A stretch of 64,000 bases of DNA from Novosphingobium sp. G106 (GCF_019075875.1 NZ_JAHOOZ010000001.1:2728001-2792000); one strand, 5' to 3'; shown: positions 54,276 through 64,000, counted from the stretch's first letter. Numbers and translations: made by a program. Notes: generated from the letters alone by a model not told the origin.

Positions 54276-55129
54276 CCCACTACGAACTCGTGCCGCGCGC
54301 CGAGGAAGTCCTCGGGATCGATCGCGAAGCCGGGCGAGACGCAGCCTTCCGCCGTCTGGCGCAGCGACAGCTTGTCGAAGTGTCCGCGCGCCTGGGTCTC
54401 GTCGGCGATCTGCCAGACCAGCGCATAGATGCCGTTCTGCTGCTTGCTGAGGAAGGCGCCGAGCGGACCATAGGCCGTGTCGTCGGGCTGGATAAAGGCC
54501 ACATTGGTGTCGCCGATCCGGATCAACACGCGGCGCGCCGGCTGTGGTAGCTCTGTCCGCTCGTCCACCAGCACTTCGCCGTCTACCGACTTGGTGAAGA
54601 ACGACACCGCCTTTTCGATCTCTTGCGTGACGCAGGCGATATGGTCGAGCCGCAGCACCGAGCTCGCATGGCCGACGCCGACATGCGCGCCCCAACCGCC
54701 GACGCGGTCGTAGGGATCGTTGGGCATCGTCGTTTCGCAGACCTCGAGCAGGACGCCACCGGTCGACTCGGCCTTGACGAAAAAGAACACGCCGTAGTCG
54801 CTGGCCACCGTCGCCCCGGCATCGCGGAAGGCCTGACTGGCTTCCTTGCCGTTCTCGACCTTGAGCTCGAACGAGTGAAACGCCTGGCCGATCTTGCTCG
54901 CCATCCGCGCATAGGGCTTGGTCATGTCCTCCGGATTGCGCGGCGCCATCGGCTCGACCATGTGGTTCGCCACGTAGAGCAGCGCGCAGTCGCGGTCCTC
55001 GGCGGGGAAGTAATTTTCGGCGAAGACCAGCCCGCCCAGCGCATCCTGGTAGAGCAACCGGCAGGCGTAGATGTCTGTGGTCGCATGGATCGTGTGGATG
55101 ATCCGCGGAACGTGGATGCGGCCGGCCAT
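54272..55129 (-). CDS. VOC-family (glyoxalase/extradiol-type) protein, two domains
   Basis: A 285-residue protein with two vicinal-oxygen-chelate modules: N-terminal IIHTIHATTDIYACRLLYQDALGGLVF and C-terminal LDHIACVTQEIEKAVSFFTKSVDGEVLVDE. The metal ligands cannot be assigned fully. It may be a dioxygenase, epimerase or binding protein in the catabolic region. Its last four bases overlap the convergent metal exporter gene. Confidence 0.72.
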   Translation of the reverse strand: MAGRIHVPRIIHTIHATTDIYACRLLYQDALGGLVFAENYFPAEDRDCALLYVANHMVEPMAPRNPEDMTKPYARMASKIGQAFHSFELKVENGKEASQAFRDAGATVASDYGVFFFVKAESTGGVLLEVCETTMPNDPYDRVGGWGAHVGVGHASSVLRLDHIACVTQEIEKAVSFFTKSVDGEVLVDERTELPQPARRVLIRIGDTNVAFIQPDDTAYGPLGAFLSKQQNGIYALVWQIADETQARGHFDKLSLRQTAEGCVSPGFAIDPEDFLGARHEFVVG

Positions 55130-55224
55130 GGTCTTCTCTCCCGATGATTCGCCCCGGTCTTACATTTCGGCACAGCGGTTTCAAATCGTCACGCGCGCCG
55201 CGCAGGCGATGCTTGAGGCCAGCC

Positions 55225-55683
55225 TCAAGCCGGCGAGATATCGAAATGCATGACATCCTCGCGCGTGCCGAGCTTGGTGTAGAGCGCGACGGCAGGATCG
55301 TCGCCGTAGTCGGCTTGGACGTAGATGACCCAGGCGCCGATCTCGCCGGCGATCCGCTGCAGTTCGGCAATCAACGCCGTGGCGATGCCTTCGCGGCGAC
55401 GGTGCTCGGCGACGGCGAGGTCGTAGATGTAGATTTCCTTCCGCGCCTGCTCGAACTTGCGCAGCACATAGGCCGCGAGCGCGCCGACAGGAGCCTCGCC
55501 ATCCCGCGCGGCGAGGAAGACGAAGTCCGCGCTGCCGAGCAGATCGCCAAGCCAGGCATCGTCGGGCTGATTGCCAGAATATGTCTCGCGCTCGTCGAAC
55601 ACCTCGCCGAACAGGTCGAGCGCGCGGCGCGCAAAAGCAATGTCGCCCGCCTTGCAGCGGACGACATTGAAATTTCCAGCCAT
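55225..55683 (-). CDS. AAC(3)-I-like aminoglycoside N-acetyltransferase (GNAT)
   Basis: A 152-residue GNAT enzyme whose whole length follows the AAC(3)-I pattern: [56 protein letters not shown] (acetyl-CoA loop), [24 protein letters not shown] and VMHFDI. AAC(3)-I enzymes acetylate gentamicin-type drugs; whether this chromosomal copy does is unknown. It starts at ATG 55683; an upstream in-frame extension lies inside clpX. The gene follows clpX by 22 bases in the same direction and may be read from it. Confidence 0.85.
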   Translation of the reverse strand: MAGNFNVVRCKAGDIAFARRALDLFGEVFDERETYSGNQPDDAWLGDLLGSADFVFLAARDGEAPVGALAAYVLRKFEQARKEIYIYDLAVAEHRRREGIATALIAELQRIAGEIGAWVIYVQADYGDDPAVALYTKLGTREDVMHFDISPA

Positions 55684-55705
55684 GTCAGCGGGAAAGAAGC
55701 GGCTT

Positions 55706-56962
<1,257 letters not shown>

Positions 56963-57114
56963 GCTTTATCCCAGAGTCCCACCGGAAAATACCGAAGGGA
57001 CGGACTCACCAAGATTAGCCCCGTGGGCCAATTAATCAATCCTGCGCTATAGCAGGCAATGCTTGCTGGGGGCTGAAACGCAACGGTTAAGCGCTTGCTC
57101 CAGCCCCCACGCGG

Positions 57115-57795
57115 TTATTCCTTGGTCCCGCTGCCGGTCCCTTCGCCACCTTCGGGACGGGTCTCGAACACCTTGTCGACGAGGCCGAAGGCCTTGGCCT
57201 CTTCGGCCTCGAGGAAGGTGTCGCGATCCATCGCCTTCTCGATCACGTCTAGATCCTTGCCGGTATACTTCACGTAAAGATCGTTCATGCGCTTGCAAAT
57301 CCGTAGAATTTCGCGTGCCTGGATTTCGATGTCGGAAGCCATGCCGCGGGCACCGCCCGAGGGCTGGTGGATCATGATCCGGGCGTTCGGCAGCGCGATG
57401 CGCATGCCCGGCTCGCCGGCGGCGAGCAGGAAGGAGCCCATCGAAGCCGCCTGGCCGATGCAGACGGTCGAGACGCGCGGCTTGATGTACTGCATGGTGT
57501 CGTGGATCGCCATGCCGGCCGTCACCACGCCGCCCGGCGAGTTGATGTACATCGAGATGTCCTTCGACGGGTTCTCCGATTCGAGGAACAGAAGCTGGGC
57601 GACGATGAGCGAGGCCATGTTGTCCTCGACCTCGCCGGTGACGAAGACGATGCGCTCGCGCAGCAGGCGGCTGAAGATGTCGAAGCTGCGCTCACCGCGG
57701 CTGGTCTGCTCGACCACGACAGGCACGAGTGCGCCGGTGACGGGGTCCTGGCTGAATTTTCCCTGGGCGCTGTTGTGGCCGAAAAGGTCGATCAT
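57115..57795 (-). CDS. clpP: ATP-dependent Clp protease proteolytic subunit
   Basis: A 226-residue serine protease. Catalytic residues are Ser118 in QAASMGS, His143 in IMIHQPSGG and a downstream Asp. ATG 57795 has GAGG 6 bases upstream; the frame extends four residues further. The C-terminal tail ([14 protein letters not shown]) is a common alphaproteobacterial extension. A CTTGAA heat-shock-type -35 lies in the 26-bp repeat upstream. Confidence 0.95.
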   Translation of the reverse strand: MIDLFGHNSAQGKFSQDPVTGALVPVVVEQTSRGERSFDIFSRLLRERIVFVTGEVEDNMASLIVAQLLFLESENPSKDISMYINSPGGVVTAGMAIHDTMQYIKPRVSTVCIGQAASMGSFLLAAGEPGMRIALPNARIMIHQPSGGARGMASDIEIQAREILRICKRMNDLYVKYTGKDLDVIEKAMDRDTFLEAEEAKAFGLVDKVFETRPEGGEGTGSGTKE

Positions 57796-57834
57796 GGAAG
57801 TCCTCATTGATTGGCACGCCTATGTCGCGTGCCA

Positions 57835-57860
57835 CAGCCCGATGTTCAAGGGCGTTAACC
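57835..57860. repeat. 26-bp direct repeat, copy 1, in the clpP promoter region
   Basis: Starts CAGCCCGATGTTCAAGG and ends GCGTTAACC on the plus strand; identical to 59600-59625 at all 26 bases. On the minus strand it includes CCCTTGAAC, like an alphaproteobacterial sigma-32 -35 box, about 45 bases before clpP. Confidence 0.8.
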
Positions 57861-57872
57861 CCTGTGCGATTT

Positions 57873-59474
57873 TCAGATGTTCAGGTCGGTCAGACGCTGG
57901 TTGATCTCGGTGGCGCCCGGCGTGCAGACGCCTGGCCGCTGGAACACGCATTTGATCGTGTCGTCTTCGCGTTTATCATTTTCCGTCGGGATCGAGCGGT
58001 TGCCGGAATAGAAGCACTTCCCTCGCGAATATCCCGCCGGCAGCAACCGGCTGGCTTTGGCCGGAGCAATGATGACGTTGAACGACCGGGAATCGCGACG
58101 CAACGCCGGTGCCTCGCTTTCCGACGTGTACAGGTACATCGGCACCCGGCGATTGAGGTAGGTGTAGCCACCCAGGCCCCACGGATCGAGATCGATGCTC
58201 GCAAGGCCGCAGAGGCCGCCGATGCGATTGGCCGTCTGCATCGCCAGCAGTCGGCCGTTGGCGAAGGTCCACTCGTATCGCCGGCGCTCGCCCCCTGCCA
58301 GGCTGGCCGACATTCCCACGACCCACAGGAGCGCAACGATGATCAGCGCGCTCCTCCAGCGCGCCGGCATGCGGTCTCCGACGTAGCGGAGCGCATCCGC
58401 CAGGCCCAGGCTGAAGAACAGCACGACGATCGCAGTCGACAGCAGAACGAAGCGGAATTCCTTGTGCGCGATCAAGGAAAGCAGAAGGACGTTTATCACG
58501 GCCGCGGCCAGCAGCGCCGGATAGCGGCGCACGGCCAGCGCGGCGAAGCCCAGGATCACCCAGGCGCTCGACTGCCAATGGAAGGTGACCAGGTAATAGG
58601 GGTAGAACACCGGCGTCCTGATGCCGAAATCTTCCGAGCGGCCCTGCAGGAGGTTGGACGAGAAGTTGTTGAACACCCATTCGAAGGGCATCACGCCGAA
58701 CGAAAGGTCGATCGCCGATCCGATGAGCAAAGCCGCAATGCCGCCGATGGCTACGGGCAACCAGAGGTCGCGGAAGCGGTATTTGCAAGTCAGCAGTACC
58801 AGGACGCCGATCGCAGGAAGATACTGATAGCGGACGATCGCCGCGAGGCCGAGGGCGAAGCCTGCGGCGAGCAGCTTGCGCGTCGTCGCAGTCTCGGCGC
58901 GGCACAGCACGGCGGCGGCCGGCATGATCAGCGCCAAGGCCAGCGGCTCGCTGAGTGTGTGTACCGCGTAGAAAACGAAATCGAACCAGATCGCCGCAAC
59001 GAAGGCAGCCAGCAAGCCGTGGAACCGCGAGATGCCGTTGCCCAAGGCGTAGAACGACAGGACCACCGATATCGAGGCGAGCGCGAACAGCCCGCGAAGG
59101 ACCGGTAGATAGGCCAGCGAGCCGGGCGAGAACTTTTCGGACAAGGCGATCGGGCCCGACAGGATCAGCGGCAGGAACCAGCTGCGAATGCCTTCGCGCC
59201 ATTCCCAGGTCGCGATACCATAGCCGGTGGCGAGGCGATGCGCGGGTTCGAGATACTGGAATATCTCGTCGGGATGATGGAGCGCCGGGATGGCCAGTAG
59301 GGGCAAACGCAGCGCCAATGCCAGCACGACAATCAGCGCCAGTGCGTGGCGCGAAGGCCATCCTGACCAGACACCCTCGATCCCGTCGACCAGCCGCCAG
59401 CAGAGTCCCGCAAACCAGACACCAAACCGCGACGATTCACCGTCCGTTTCAGCTATGGCGGGGTGATCGCTCAT
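57873..59474 (-). CDS. GT22 (Alg9/PIG-B-like) mannosyltransferase-type membrane protein
   Basis: A 533-residue integral-membrane glycosyltransferase with about ten hydrophobic segments. GT22-type motifs are visible: HHPDEIFQYLEPAH near residue 66, TWEWREGIRSWFLP, and AHKEFRFVLLS near residue 330. The family uses dolichyl- or polyprenyl-phosphate mannose in eukaryotes; bacterial members are poorly known. It lies between tig and clpP, which are commonly neighbours, and is bracketed by 26-bp direct repeats. Base composition is somewhat less GC-rich in third positions than its neighbours by eye. Confidence 0.75.
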   Translation of the reverse strand: MSDHPAIAETDGESSRFGVWFAGLCWRLVDGIEGVWSGWPSRHALALIVVLALALRLPLLAIPALHHPDEIFQYLEPAHRLATGYGIATWEWREGIRSWFLPLILSGPIALSEKFSPGSLAYLPVLRGLFALASISVVLSFYALGNGISRFHGLLAAFVAAIWFDFVFYAVHTLSEPLALALIMPAAAVLCRAETATTRKLLAAGFALGLAAIVRYQYLPAIGVLVLLTCKYRFRDLWLPVAIGGIAALLIGSAIDLSFGVMPFEWVFNNFSSNLLQGRSEDFGIRTPVFYPYYLVTFHWQSSAWVILGFAALAVRRYPALLAAAVINVLLLSLIAHKEFRFVLLSTAIVVLFFSLGLADALRYVGDRMPARWRSALIIVALLWVVGMSASLAGGERRRYEWTFANGRLLAMQTANRIGGLCGLASIDLDPWGLGGYTYLNRRVPMYLYTSESEAPALRRDSRSFNVIIAPAKASRLLPAGYSRGKCFYSGNRSIPTENDKREDDTIKCVFQRPGVCTPGATEINQRLTDLNI

Positions 59475-59599
59475 TCAGGGTCAGAAACGATCGAGGCACC
59501 GCTTATCGCGGCAACCCTACATTGTCCCTTGAAGCCGTTGCACTCGAAACAGTCTATCACGGGCGCTCCCATCGATGGGTTCGACTGTCTGACGCGCCC

Positions 59600-59625
59600 C
59601 AGCCCGATGTTCAAGGGCGTTAACC
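59600..59625. repeat. 26-bp direct repeat, copy 2, upstream of the GT22-like gene
   Basis: Identical to 57835-57860. It lies about 125 bases before the glycosyltransferase start and after the tig terminator, so either it drives the glycosyltransferase gene or it marks an insertion boundary. Confidence 0.8.
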
Positions 59626-59676
59626 GATTGAGGCGCGCGGCCAGAATCGCATTGGCGATGCGCCCCGCGCTCTAGC

Positions 59677-59714
59677 CAAAAACAAACGGCCCGGTGCACG
59701 AAGCGCCGGGCCGT
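59677..59714 (-). terminator. tig terminator
   Basis: ACGGCCCGG (minus strand, 59706-59714) pairs with CCGGGCCGT (59686-59694) around an 11-base loop, followed by TTTGTTTTT. It lies 26 bases after the tig stop. Confidence 0.85.
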
Positions 59715-59740
59715 CCGATTGTTTGCGAACCGCGAAGCGA

Positions 59741-61336
59741 TCAGGCCTTATCGGCAGGCGCCTTCTTGGCGGCAGGCTTCTTTGCCGGAGCCTTCTTGGC
59801 AGACGCTTCCTCGGCAGCGGCTTCGGCCTTGGGCGCGGCAGCCTTCTTGGCAGGCGCCTTCTTCGCAGCGGGCTTTTCCTCGGCCGTAGCAGCCTCGGGT
59901 TCTGCGACGGGCTCGGCCGCCGCCTTGGCCTTCTTCGGTGCGGCCTTCTTGGCGGCGGGCTTGTGGTCGTGATCGTGACCGCAATCCGGGCCATGGACAT
60001 GACCGTCTTCTTCGGCCTCGATCGCGGCCTGGAGTTCGTCCTTGGTCACTTCGCGCTCGGCGACTTCGGCCTTGTCGAACAGGAAGTCGACGACCTTGTC
60101 CTCATAGAGCGGTGCGCGCAGCTGGGCGGCGACGAGCGGGTCCTGCTGGACGTACTCGTAGAAGCGCTGGCGATCCTCGGGACGATACTGCTGCGCGGCC
60201 TGCGCCATCAGCATCTGCATTTCCTGCTGGGTCACCTCGACGCCGTTGGCCTGGCCGATTTCCGAAAGCAGCAGGCCCAGGCGCACGCGGCGCTCGGCGA
60301 TCGCCTTGTAATCGTCCTTCTCGGCTTCGATTTCCTTGAGCGCAGCCTCGGGGTCTTCCTCGTGGCCGGCTTCGTGGGTCAGCTGCTGCCAGATCTGGCC
60401 GAACTCGGCTTCGACCATCGAGGGCGGAACCTCGAAATCGTGGCCGGCGGCGAGCTGGTCGAGCAGCGCACGCTTCATCTGCGTGCGGGTCAGCCCCGCG
60501 GTCTGCTGCTCGAGCTGGCCGCGGAGCAGGCCCTTGAGCTGGTCGAGGCTCTCGAGGCCCAGGTTCTTGGCGAGATCGTCGTTGATCTCCTGCTCGCCGG
60601 CGACCTTCACCGCATGGACGGTGATGTCGAAGGTCGCATCCTTGCCCGCAAGTTCCTTGGCGCCGTAGTCGGCGGGGAAAGTCACGGTGATCTGGCGCTC
60701 CTCGCCGGCCTTCACGCCGACGAGCTGCTCCTCGAACCCCGGGATCAGGCGGCCGGAGCCCAGCTCGATCGGCTGGTTCTCGGCGCTGCCGCCCTCGAAG
60801 GCGACGCCGTCGCGCTTGCCGACGAAGTCGACCAGGACCTGGTCGCCGTTCTCGGCCTTCTTGCCCTTCTTGGCATCGGTAAAGCTCTTCTGCTGGCCGG
60901 CGAAGCGCGCAACTTCGGCGTCGACCTCTTCATCGGTGACGGGCACGACCAGCTTCTCGAGCTTGAGGCCTTCGATCGCCGGCGCGGCGATCTGGGGCAG
61001 CACTTCGAGGCTGACGGTCAGTTCGGCATCCTTGCCTTCCTCATAGCCATCGCCAAGGCTGACGTCGGGCTGCATCGCGGGGCGCAGCTTCTGCTCGCTG
61101 ACGAGCTGATCCATCGCCTCGCGGATCGAGGTGTTGAGCGCTTCCTGGTGGATCGCCGGGCCGTGCATCTTCTTGACAAGGTTCACCGGAACCTTGCCCG
61201 GGCGGAAACCCGGCAGGCGCATCTGCGGGGCGATCTTCTTGACCTCGCCCTCGATCCGCGCGGAGATGTCCTTGGCCGAAATCGTGACGGTGTAGCCACG
61301 CTTCAAACCTTCGTTGGCGGTCTCGACAATCTGCAT
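59741..61336 (-). CDS. tig: Trigger factor
   Basis: The ribosome-bound chaperone and prolyl isomerase. The ribosome-binding loop is GFRPGKVP. The FKBP-type PPIase domain (about 155-245) has GDQVLVDFVGKRDG and LIPGFEEQLVGVKAGE. The helical domain follows to about 440. The protein is 531 residues, about 100 longer than E. coli trigger factor: the extra tail has a His-rich stretch (HVHGPDCGHDHDH) then many AAKKAPAKK-type repeats like histone H1. The tail may bind metal and nucleic acid or rRNA. The ATG starts MQIVETANEGLKRGY. Confidence 0.93.
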   Translation of the reverse strand: MQIVETANEGLKRGYTVTISAKDISARIEGEVKKIAPQMRLPGFRPGKVPVNLVKKMHGPAIHQEALNTSIREAMDQLVSEQKLRPAMQPDVSLGDGYEEGKDAELTVSLEVLPQIAAPAIEGLKLEKLVVPVTDEEVDAEVARFAGQQKSFTDAKKGKKAENGDQVLVDFVGKRDGVAFEGGSAENQPIELGSGRLIPGFEEQLVGVKAGEERQITVTFPADYGAKELAGKDATFDITVHAVKVAGEQEINDDLAKNLGLESLDQLKGLLRGQLEQQTAGLTRTQMKRALLDQLAAGHDFEVPPSMVEAEFGQIWQQLTHEAGHEEDPEAALKEIEAEKDDYKAIAERRVRLGLLLSEIGQANGVEVTQQEMQMLMAQAAQQYRPEDRQRFYEYVQQDPLVAAQLRAPLYEDKVVDFLFDKAEVAEREVTKDELQAAIEAEEDGHVHGPDCGHDHDHKPAAKKAAPKKAKAAAEPVAEPEAATAEEKPAAKKAPAKKAAAPKAEAAAEEASAKKAPAKKPAAKKAPADKA

Positions 61337-61393
61337 CGCTCTAAAAGCCTTCCACTCTCAAAAAATGCCGCCGATCAGTCCAGGGCGAGGTAT

Positions 61394-61478
61394 TGGTGCG
61401 GGCGAAGGGACTCGAACCCCCACATCTTGCGATACTGGTACCTAAAACCAGCGCGTCTACCAATTCCGCCACGCCCGC
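61394..61478 (-). tRNA. tRNA-Leu (UAG)
   Basis: An 85-base tRNA with encoded CCA (61394-61396). The anticodon arm CTGGT-TTTAGGT-ACCAG gives anticodon TAG. The acceptor stem GCGGGCG pairs with CGCCCGC, the T arm has GTTCGAGTC, and a long variable arm is present as expected for Leu. Confidence 0.95.
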
Positions 61479-61607
61479 AAACCGAGGAAGCCGAAAAATC
61501 AGGCGACGGCCCTTATAAGCACTGGGGCAAAAGGGCAAGCGCGCTGGGGCCTAAGACGGAACCACTATCGTACCGCAACGGTTCAACCAGCAGGAAGGTA
61601 GGTTCTC

Positions 61608-61784
61608 ATGGCCACGCAACCCGATTTCTCGCCCGACCGGATCGAGCCGCAATCGCCGCCCGAAGCGCCGCAGCAGGAGCCGCAGCCCGGCTTCGATCCC
61701 AACAATCCCGACGAGAGCCCGGTGATCCAGCCGGATTTCGACGAGCCCGACCGCGGCCCGGACGAGACGCCGCCGCCGCTGTAG
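61608..61784 (+). CDS. Small acidic Pro-rich protein
   Basis: A 58-residue protein, mostly Pro, Asp, Glu and Gln, and likely disordered; it starts MATQPDFSPDRIEPQ and ends GPDETPPPL. GGAAGGTAGG precedes the ATG, which supports real translation. I do not recognise a family. It has no membrane segment or signal. Confidence 0.6.
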   Translation: MATQPDFSPDRIEPQSPPEAPQQEPQPGFDPNNPDESPVIQPDFDEPDRGPDETPPPL

Positions 61785-61882
61785 ATCGGCACTCGTGCTT
61801 CCGCGTCAGTCATGCGGCAACCCTAGGCGGGAGCGCGGGGGAATCGTATGGATGCCGGATCAAATCGGCAACGGCGAGTACC

Positions 61883-62773
61883 ATGACCGCAATCACCATC
61901 GAGCCCATCAAGCCGCACATCGGCAGCCTGGTTCGCGTAGACAAGGCGCGTCTCTGCGATCCCGAGATCGTCCAGACGGTGCGCGAGGCGATGGAACAGC
62001 GCGGCGTCCTGGTGTTCCCCGAGTTGCACCTGACCGACGCGGAGCAACTCGCCTTCACCGACGCCTTCGGCCAGCGGCTCAACTATACCAGCGGTGCGAC
62101 CCCGAACGGCGCGCGTGGCGCGGTCGCCGGCGAAGAGGCTGACGTCTACAAGATCGCACTCGGCAAGGGTGCGACGCTGGCCCCCGAATTCGTCTACGCC
62201 ACCTGGTTCTGGCACACCGACGGCGTCACAGTCGACCAGCCGCTGCCCAAGGCGACGATGCTCTCGGCGCGCAAGCTGTCACTCACGGGCGGCCAGACCG
62301 AATTCGCCAACACTTTCGCAGCCTGGGCGCGGCTGCCCGCGGCGGAGCAGGCGGCGATCGCCGAGCTCAGGGTGATCCACCGGCTCGAAGCCGCGATGCG
62401 CCATGTCTTCCGCGAGATTCCCGAGGATCGCCTCGCCCGGTTCCGCCAGGCACCCGAGATGGTCGTGCCGCTGGTCTGGACGCAGCAGGATGGCCGCCAG
62501 TCGCTCGTCCTCGGCACCCACGCCGACGAGGTGATCGGCATGCCCTACACCGCCGGCCGTTCGCTGCTGGAGAGACTGATCGAATGGGCCGCGCAGCCCG
62601 ACTTCTCCTACAGCCACGACTGGCGCGAGGGCGATTTCGTCATCTGGAACAACCACGGCGTGATGCACCGGGTCGTGCCCTACGATGCGGATTCGGACCG
62701 CAACATGCACCGTACCTCGATCCAGGGCGACCAGCGCCTTGGCCGGCCTTTGGCGGAACTCCAGCCGGCTTAG
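61883..62773 (+). CDS. TauD/TfdA-family dioxygenase (second)
   Basis: A 296-residue Fe(II)/2-oxoglutarate dioxygenase. Iron ligands are His111 and Asp113 in WHTDG and His262 in NNHGVMHRVVPY. Arg277 in MHRTS is the 2-oxoglutarate contact. It is not a close copy of the protein at 1816-2694 by eye. It stands alone; a REP-like repeat follows. The substrate is unknown. Confidence 0.85.
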   Translation: MTAITIEPIKPHIGSLVRVDKARLCDPEIVQTVREAMEQRGVLVFPELHLTDAEQLAFTDAFGQRLNYTSGATPNGARGAVAGEEADVYKIALGKGATLAPEFVYATWFWHTDGVTVDQPLPKATMLSARKLSLTGGQTEFANTFAAWARLPAAEQAAIAELRVIHRLEAAMRHVFREIPEDRLARFRQAPEMVVPLVWTQQDGRQSLVLGTHADEVIGMPYTAGRSLLERLIEWAAQPDFSYSHDWREGDFVIWNNHGVMHRVVPYDADSDRNMHRTSIQGDQRLGRPLAELQPA

Positions 62774-62819
62774 GTTTGGCCGCGACAAGCGCGCGATCGA
62801 CTTTGCCTGAAAGAGGTTC

Positions 62820-62907
62820 GTCACCCCGCTTGATCCGGGGTCCGGCTCATTGCGGCCAGACGCGAGGTTGCGAAGGCAGCGGGATCCCGGGTCAAGCCCG
62901 GGATGAC
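62820..62907. repeat. REP-like inverted repeat
   Basis: GTCACCCCGCTTGATCCGG (62820-62838 start) and the inverted GGGTCAAGCCCGGGATGAC (ending 62907) match the family at 43071-43160. It fills most of the gap between the convergent dioxygenase and sppA genes. Confidence 0.75.
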
Positions 62908-62932
62908 GATGTCAGGGTGAGGTTATCCCGCT

Positions 62933-64000
62933 CTAATTGAGACCCAGGACCTTCGCCACGCGCGCCAGCAAGGTCAGGTCCGCCCTGGGTGGCAGCCTGC
63001 CGCCCGCCGAGGCCGGGCATTCGAGGCAATAGGCCTGGACCCCGCGCGTGCCGATCAACCGCTCGGCGCCGGCCAGTGCCTTGCCGATCAGGCCCATCTG
63101 GCTGGCAGTTACCGCCCCGGCGAAGTCGCGCGCTTCGGCCGGCGGGGCGCTGTCTTCGTCGCTGCCACCGAGGCGCTGAAGGATCGAGGCCCACTGCTCG
63201 TCGCGCTGGCCCAGGTATTCGGGATGCCAGGAGTCGAGCTTCGCCGCCTTGGCCGCATAGGCCAGCGCCTGGTCGAGCCCACCGAACTCGTCGACCAGGC
63301 CGTTCTGCCGTGCCGTGCCGCCGTCCCAGACGCGGCCCTGGCCGATCGCGTCGATCTGCTCGGGCGTCCGGTGCCGCGACTGGCCGACGAGGCCGAGGAA
63401 GTGGCCGTAGCTGTGCTCGACATTGAGCTGGAGCATCGACTGGATCTCGGGCGAGAGGCCGCTGACGACATCGGGCTGGCCCGACAGCGGCGTGGTCGCC
63501 ACGCCGTCGGTGGTCACGCCCCACTCGGACAGGGCGTGCTCGAAGCTCGGCACGATGGCGAAGACCCCGATCGAGCCGGTAATCGTCCCCGGCTCGGCGA
63601 AGATGCGGTCGGCCGGGGTCGAGACCCAGTAGCCGCCGCTCGCCGCGAGATTGGCCATCGAGACCACGACCGGGATCTTCTTGGCCTTGTAGCGCGCGAT
63701 CGCCGCGCGGATCGCCTCGGAGCCCGTGATCGAGCCGCCCGGCGAATCGACGCGCACGACCAGCGCCGCAAAGTTCTTCGCCTGCGCCTCGTCGAGCAGC
63801 TTGGCGATGCGGTCGCCGCCCGCGGTACCCGGCCCGGCGTCGCCGTCGACGATCTCGCCCGCCACTGTGACCACGCCGATCGCCCGGCCCGGTTCGGCCG
63901 GCTTGTTGGCCGCAAGCCAGGTCTTGAGCCCGGTATGGGCAAAATGCCCAGGCCCCGGATCGCGCGTATCGTCGCCGACGATCTCGGCGACACGCTGGCC
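62933..64000 (-). CDS. sppA: Signal peptide peptidase SppA, 5' part outside window
   Basis: The C-terminal part of a SppA protease that degrades cleaved signal peptides at the membrane. The visible part has VVRVDSPGGSITGSEAIRAAI, the nucleophile Ser in SMANLAASGGYWVSTPADRIFAEPGTITGSIGV, and GLVDEFGGLDQALAYAA. The frame is open to base 64000, so the N-terminal repeat and catalytic Lys lie beyond the window. A two-domain 67K type is likely. Confidence 0.92.
   Translation of the reverse strand, partial: GQRVAEIVGDDTRDPGPGHFAHTGLKTWLAANKPAEPGRAIGVVTVAGEIVDGDAGPGTAGGDRIAKLLDEAQAKNFAALVVRVDSPGGSITGSEAIRAAIARYKAKKIPVVVSMANLAASGGYWVSTPADRIFAEPGTITGSIGVFAIVPSFEHALSEWGVTTDGVATTPLSGQPDVVSGLSPEIQSMLQLNVEHSYGHFLGLVGQSRHRTPEQIDAIGQGRVWDGGTARQNGLVDEFGGLDQALAYAAKAAKLDSWHPEYLGQRDEQWASILQRLGGSDEDSAPPAEARDFAGAVTASQMGLIGKALAGAERLIGTRGVQAYCLECPASAGGRLPPRADLTLLARVAKVLGLN

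Noticed and set aside
57835..59625. Insertion sequence carrying the GT22-like gene
   Set aside because: There is no transposase and no terminal inverted repeats; only the 26-bp direct repeats are seen, and these are too long for a usual target duplication.

Overview
The window is high-GC DNA from an alphaproteobacterium, most likely a sphingomonad (Novosphingobium/Sphingobium-like). The reasons are the tig/clpP/clpX neighbourhood, a ChpT phosphotransferase, an rpoH sigma factor, an Oar-like TonB-dependent receptor, several TetR-regulated efflux and catabolic clusters, and short inverted repeats of the kind scattered through sphingomonad genomes. No phage, transposase, rRNA or CRISPR array was seen.

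Layout. 1-1.7 kb: 3' end of a large cadherin-like/RTX secreted protein. 1.8-8.3 kb: a catabolic cluster (TauD-type dioxygenase, MmgE/PrpD, ICL/PEP-mutase-family lyase, TetR, alpha/beta hydrolase, cupin, DUF2332). 8.2-21.2 kb: a complete assimilatory nitrate locus, minus strand except for one gene: nasT-nasS, an outer-membrane porin, NarK-type transporter, nirB-nirD-nasA-cobA, plus a plus-strand PP2C-kinase fusion. Two homologous attenuator leaders, each with an ANTAR-type hexaloop hairpin and an intrinsic terminator, sit in this locus. One precedes nirB. The other lies downstream of nasS and points antisense into the kinase gene. 21.2-35.2 kb: two complete RND efflux systems with two TetR regulators and recognisable operators. 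35.2-41.7 kb: housekeeping and signalling genes (TorF-like porin, metallophosphatase, RNase P RNA, amidase, chpT, JAB protease, rluD, rpoH). 41.8-55.2 kb: small catabolic enzymes, mtgA, a TonB-dependent receptor, an NHL/CMD/amidohydrolase operon, a CDF metal exporter and a VOC protein. 55.2-64 kb: AAC(3)-I-like acetyltransferase, clpX, clpP, a GT22-like glycosyltransferase lying between two 26-bp direct repeats, tig, tRNA-Leu, a second TauD enzyme and sppA (cut by the window edge).

Sequence quality. Five otherwise normal genes carry a one-base frame error in a G/C homopolymer of 5-7 bases: the RTX protein, nirB, both RND pump genes and the NHL-repeat gene. Correcting one base in each restores a normal-length protein or a proper stop. 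The pattern looks like homopolymer miscalling rather than five independent pseudogenes. These genes are annotated at their corrected extents and the error positions are given.

How it works together. Nitrate enters through the porin and NarK and is reduced by NasA and NirBD, and CobA supplies the siroheme precursor. NasS (sensor) and NasT (ANTAR antiterminator) would release the leader terminators when nitrate is present. The most interesting unexplained arrangement is the second leader: read-through would make a long transcript antisense to the kinase/phosphatase gene before reaching narK.
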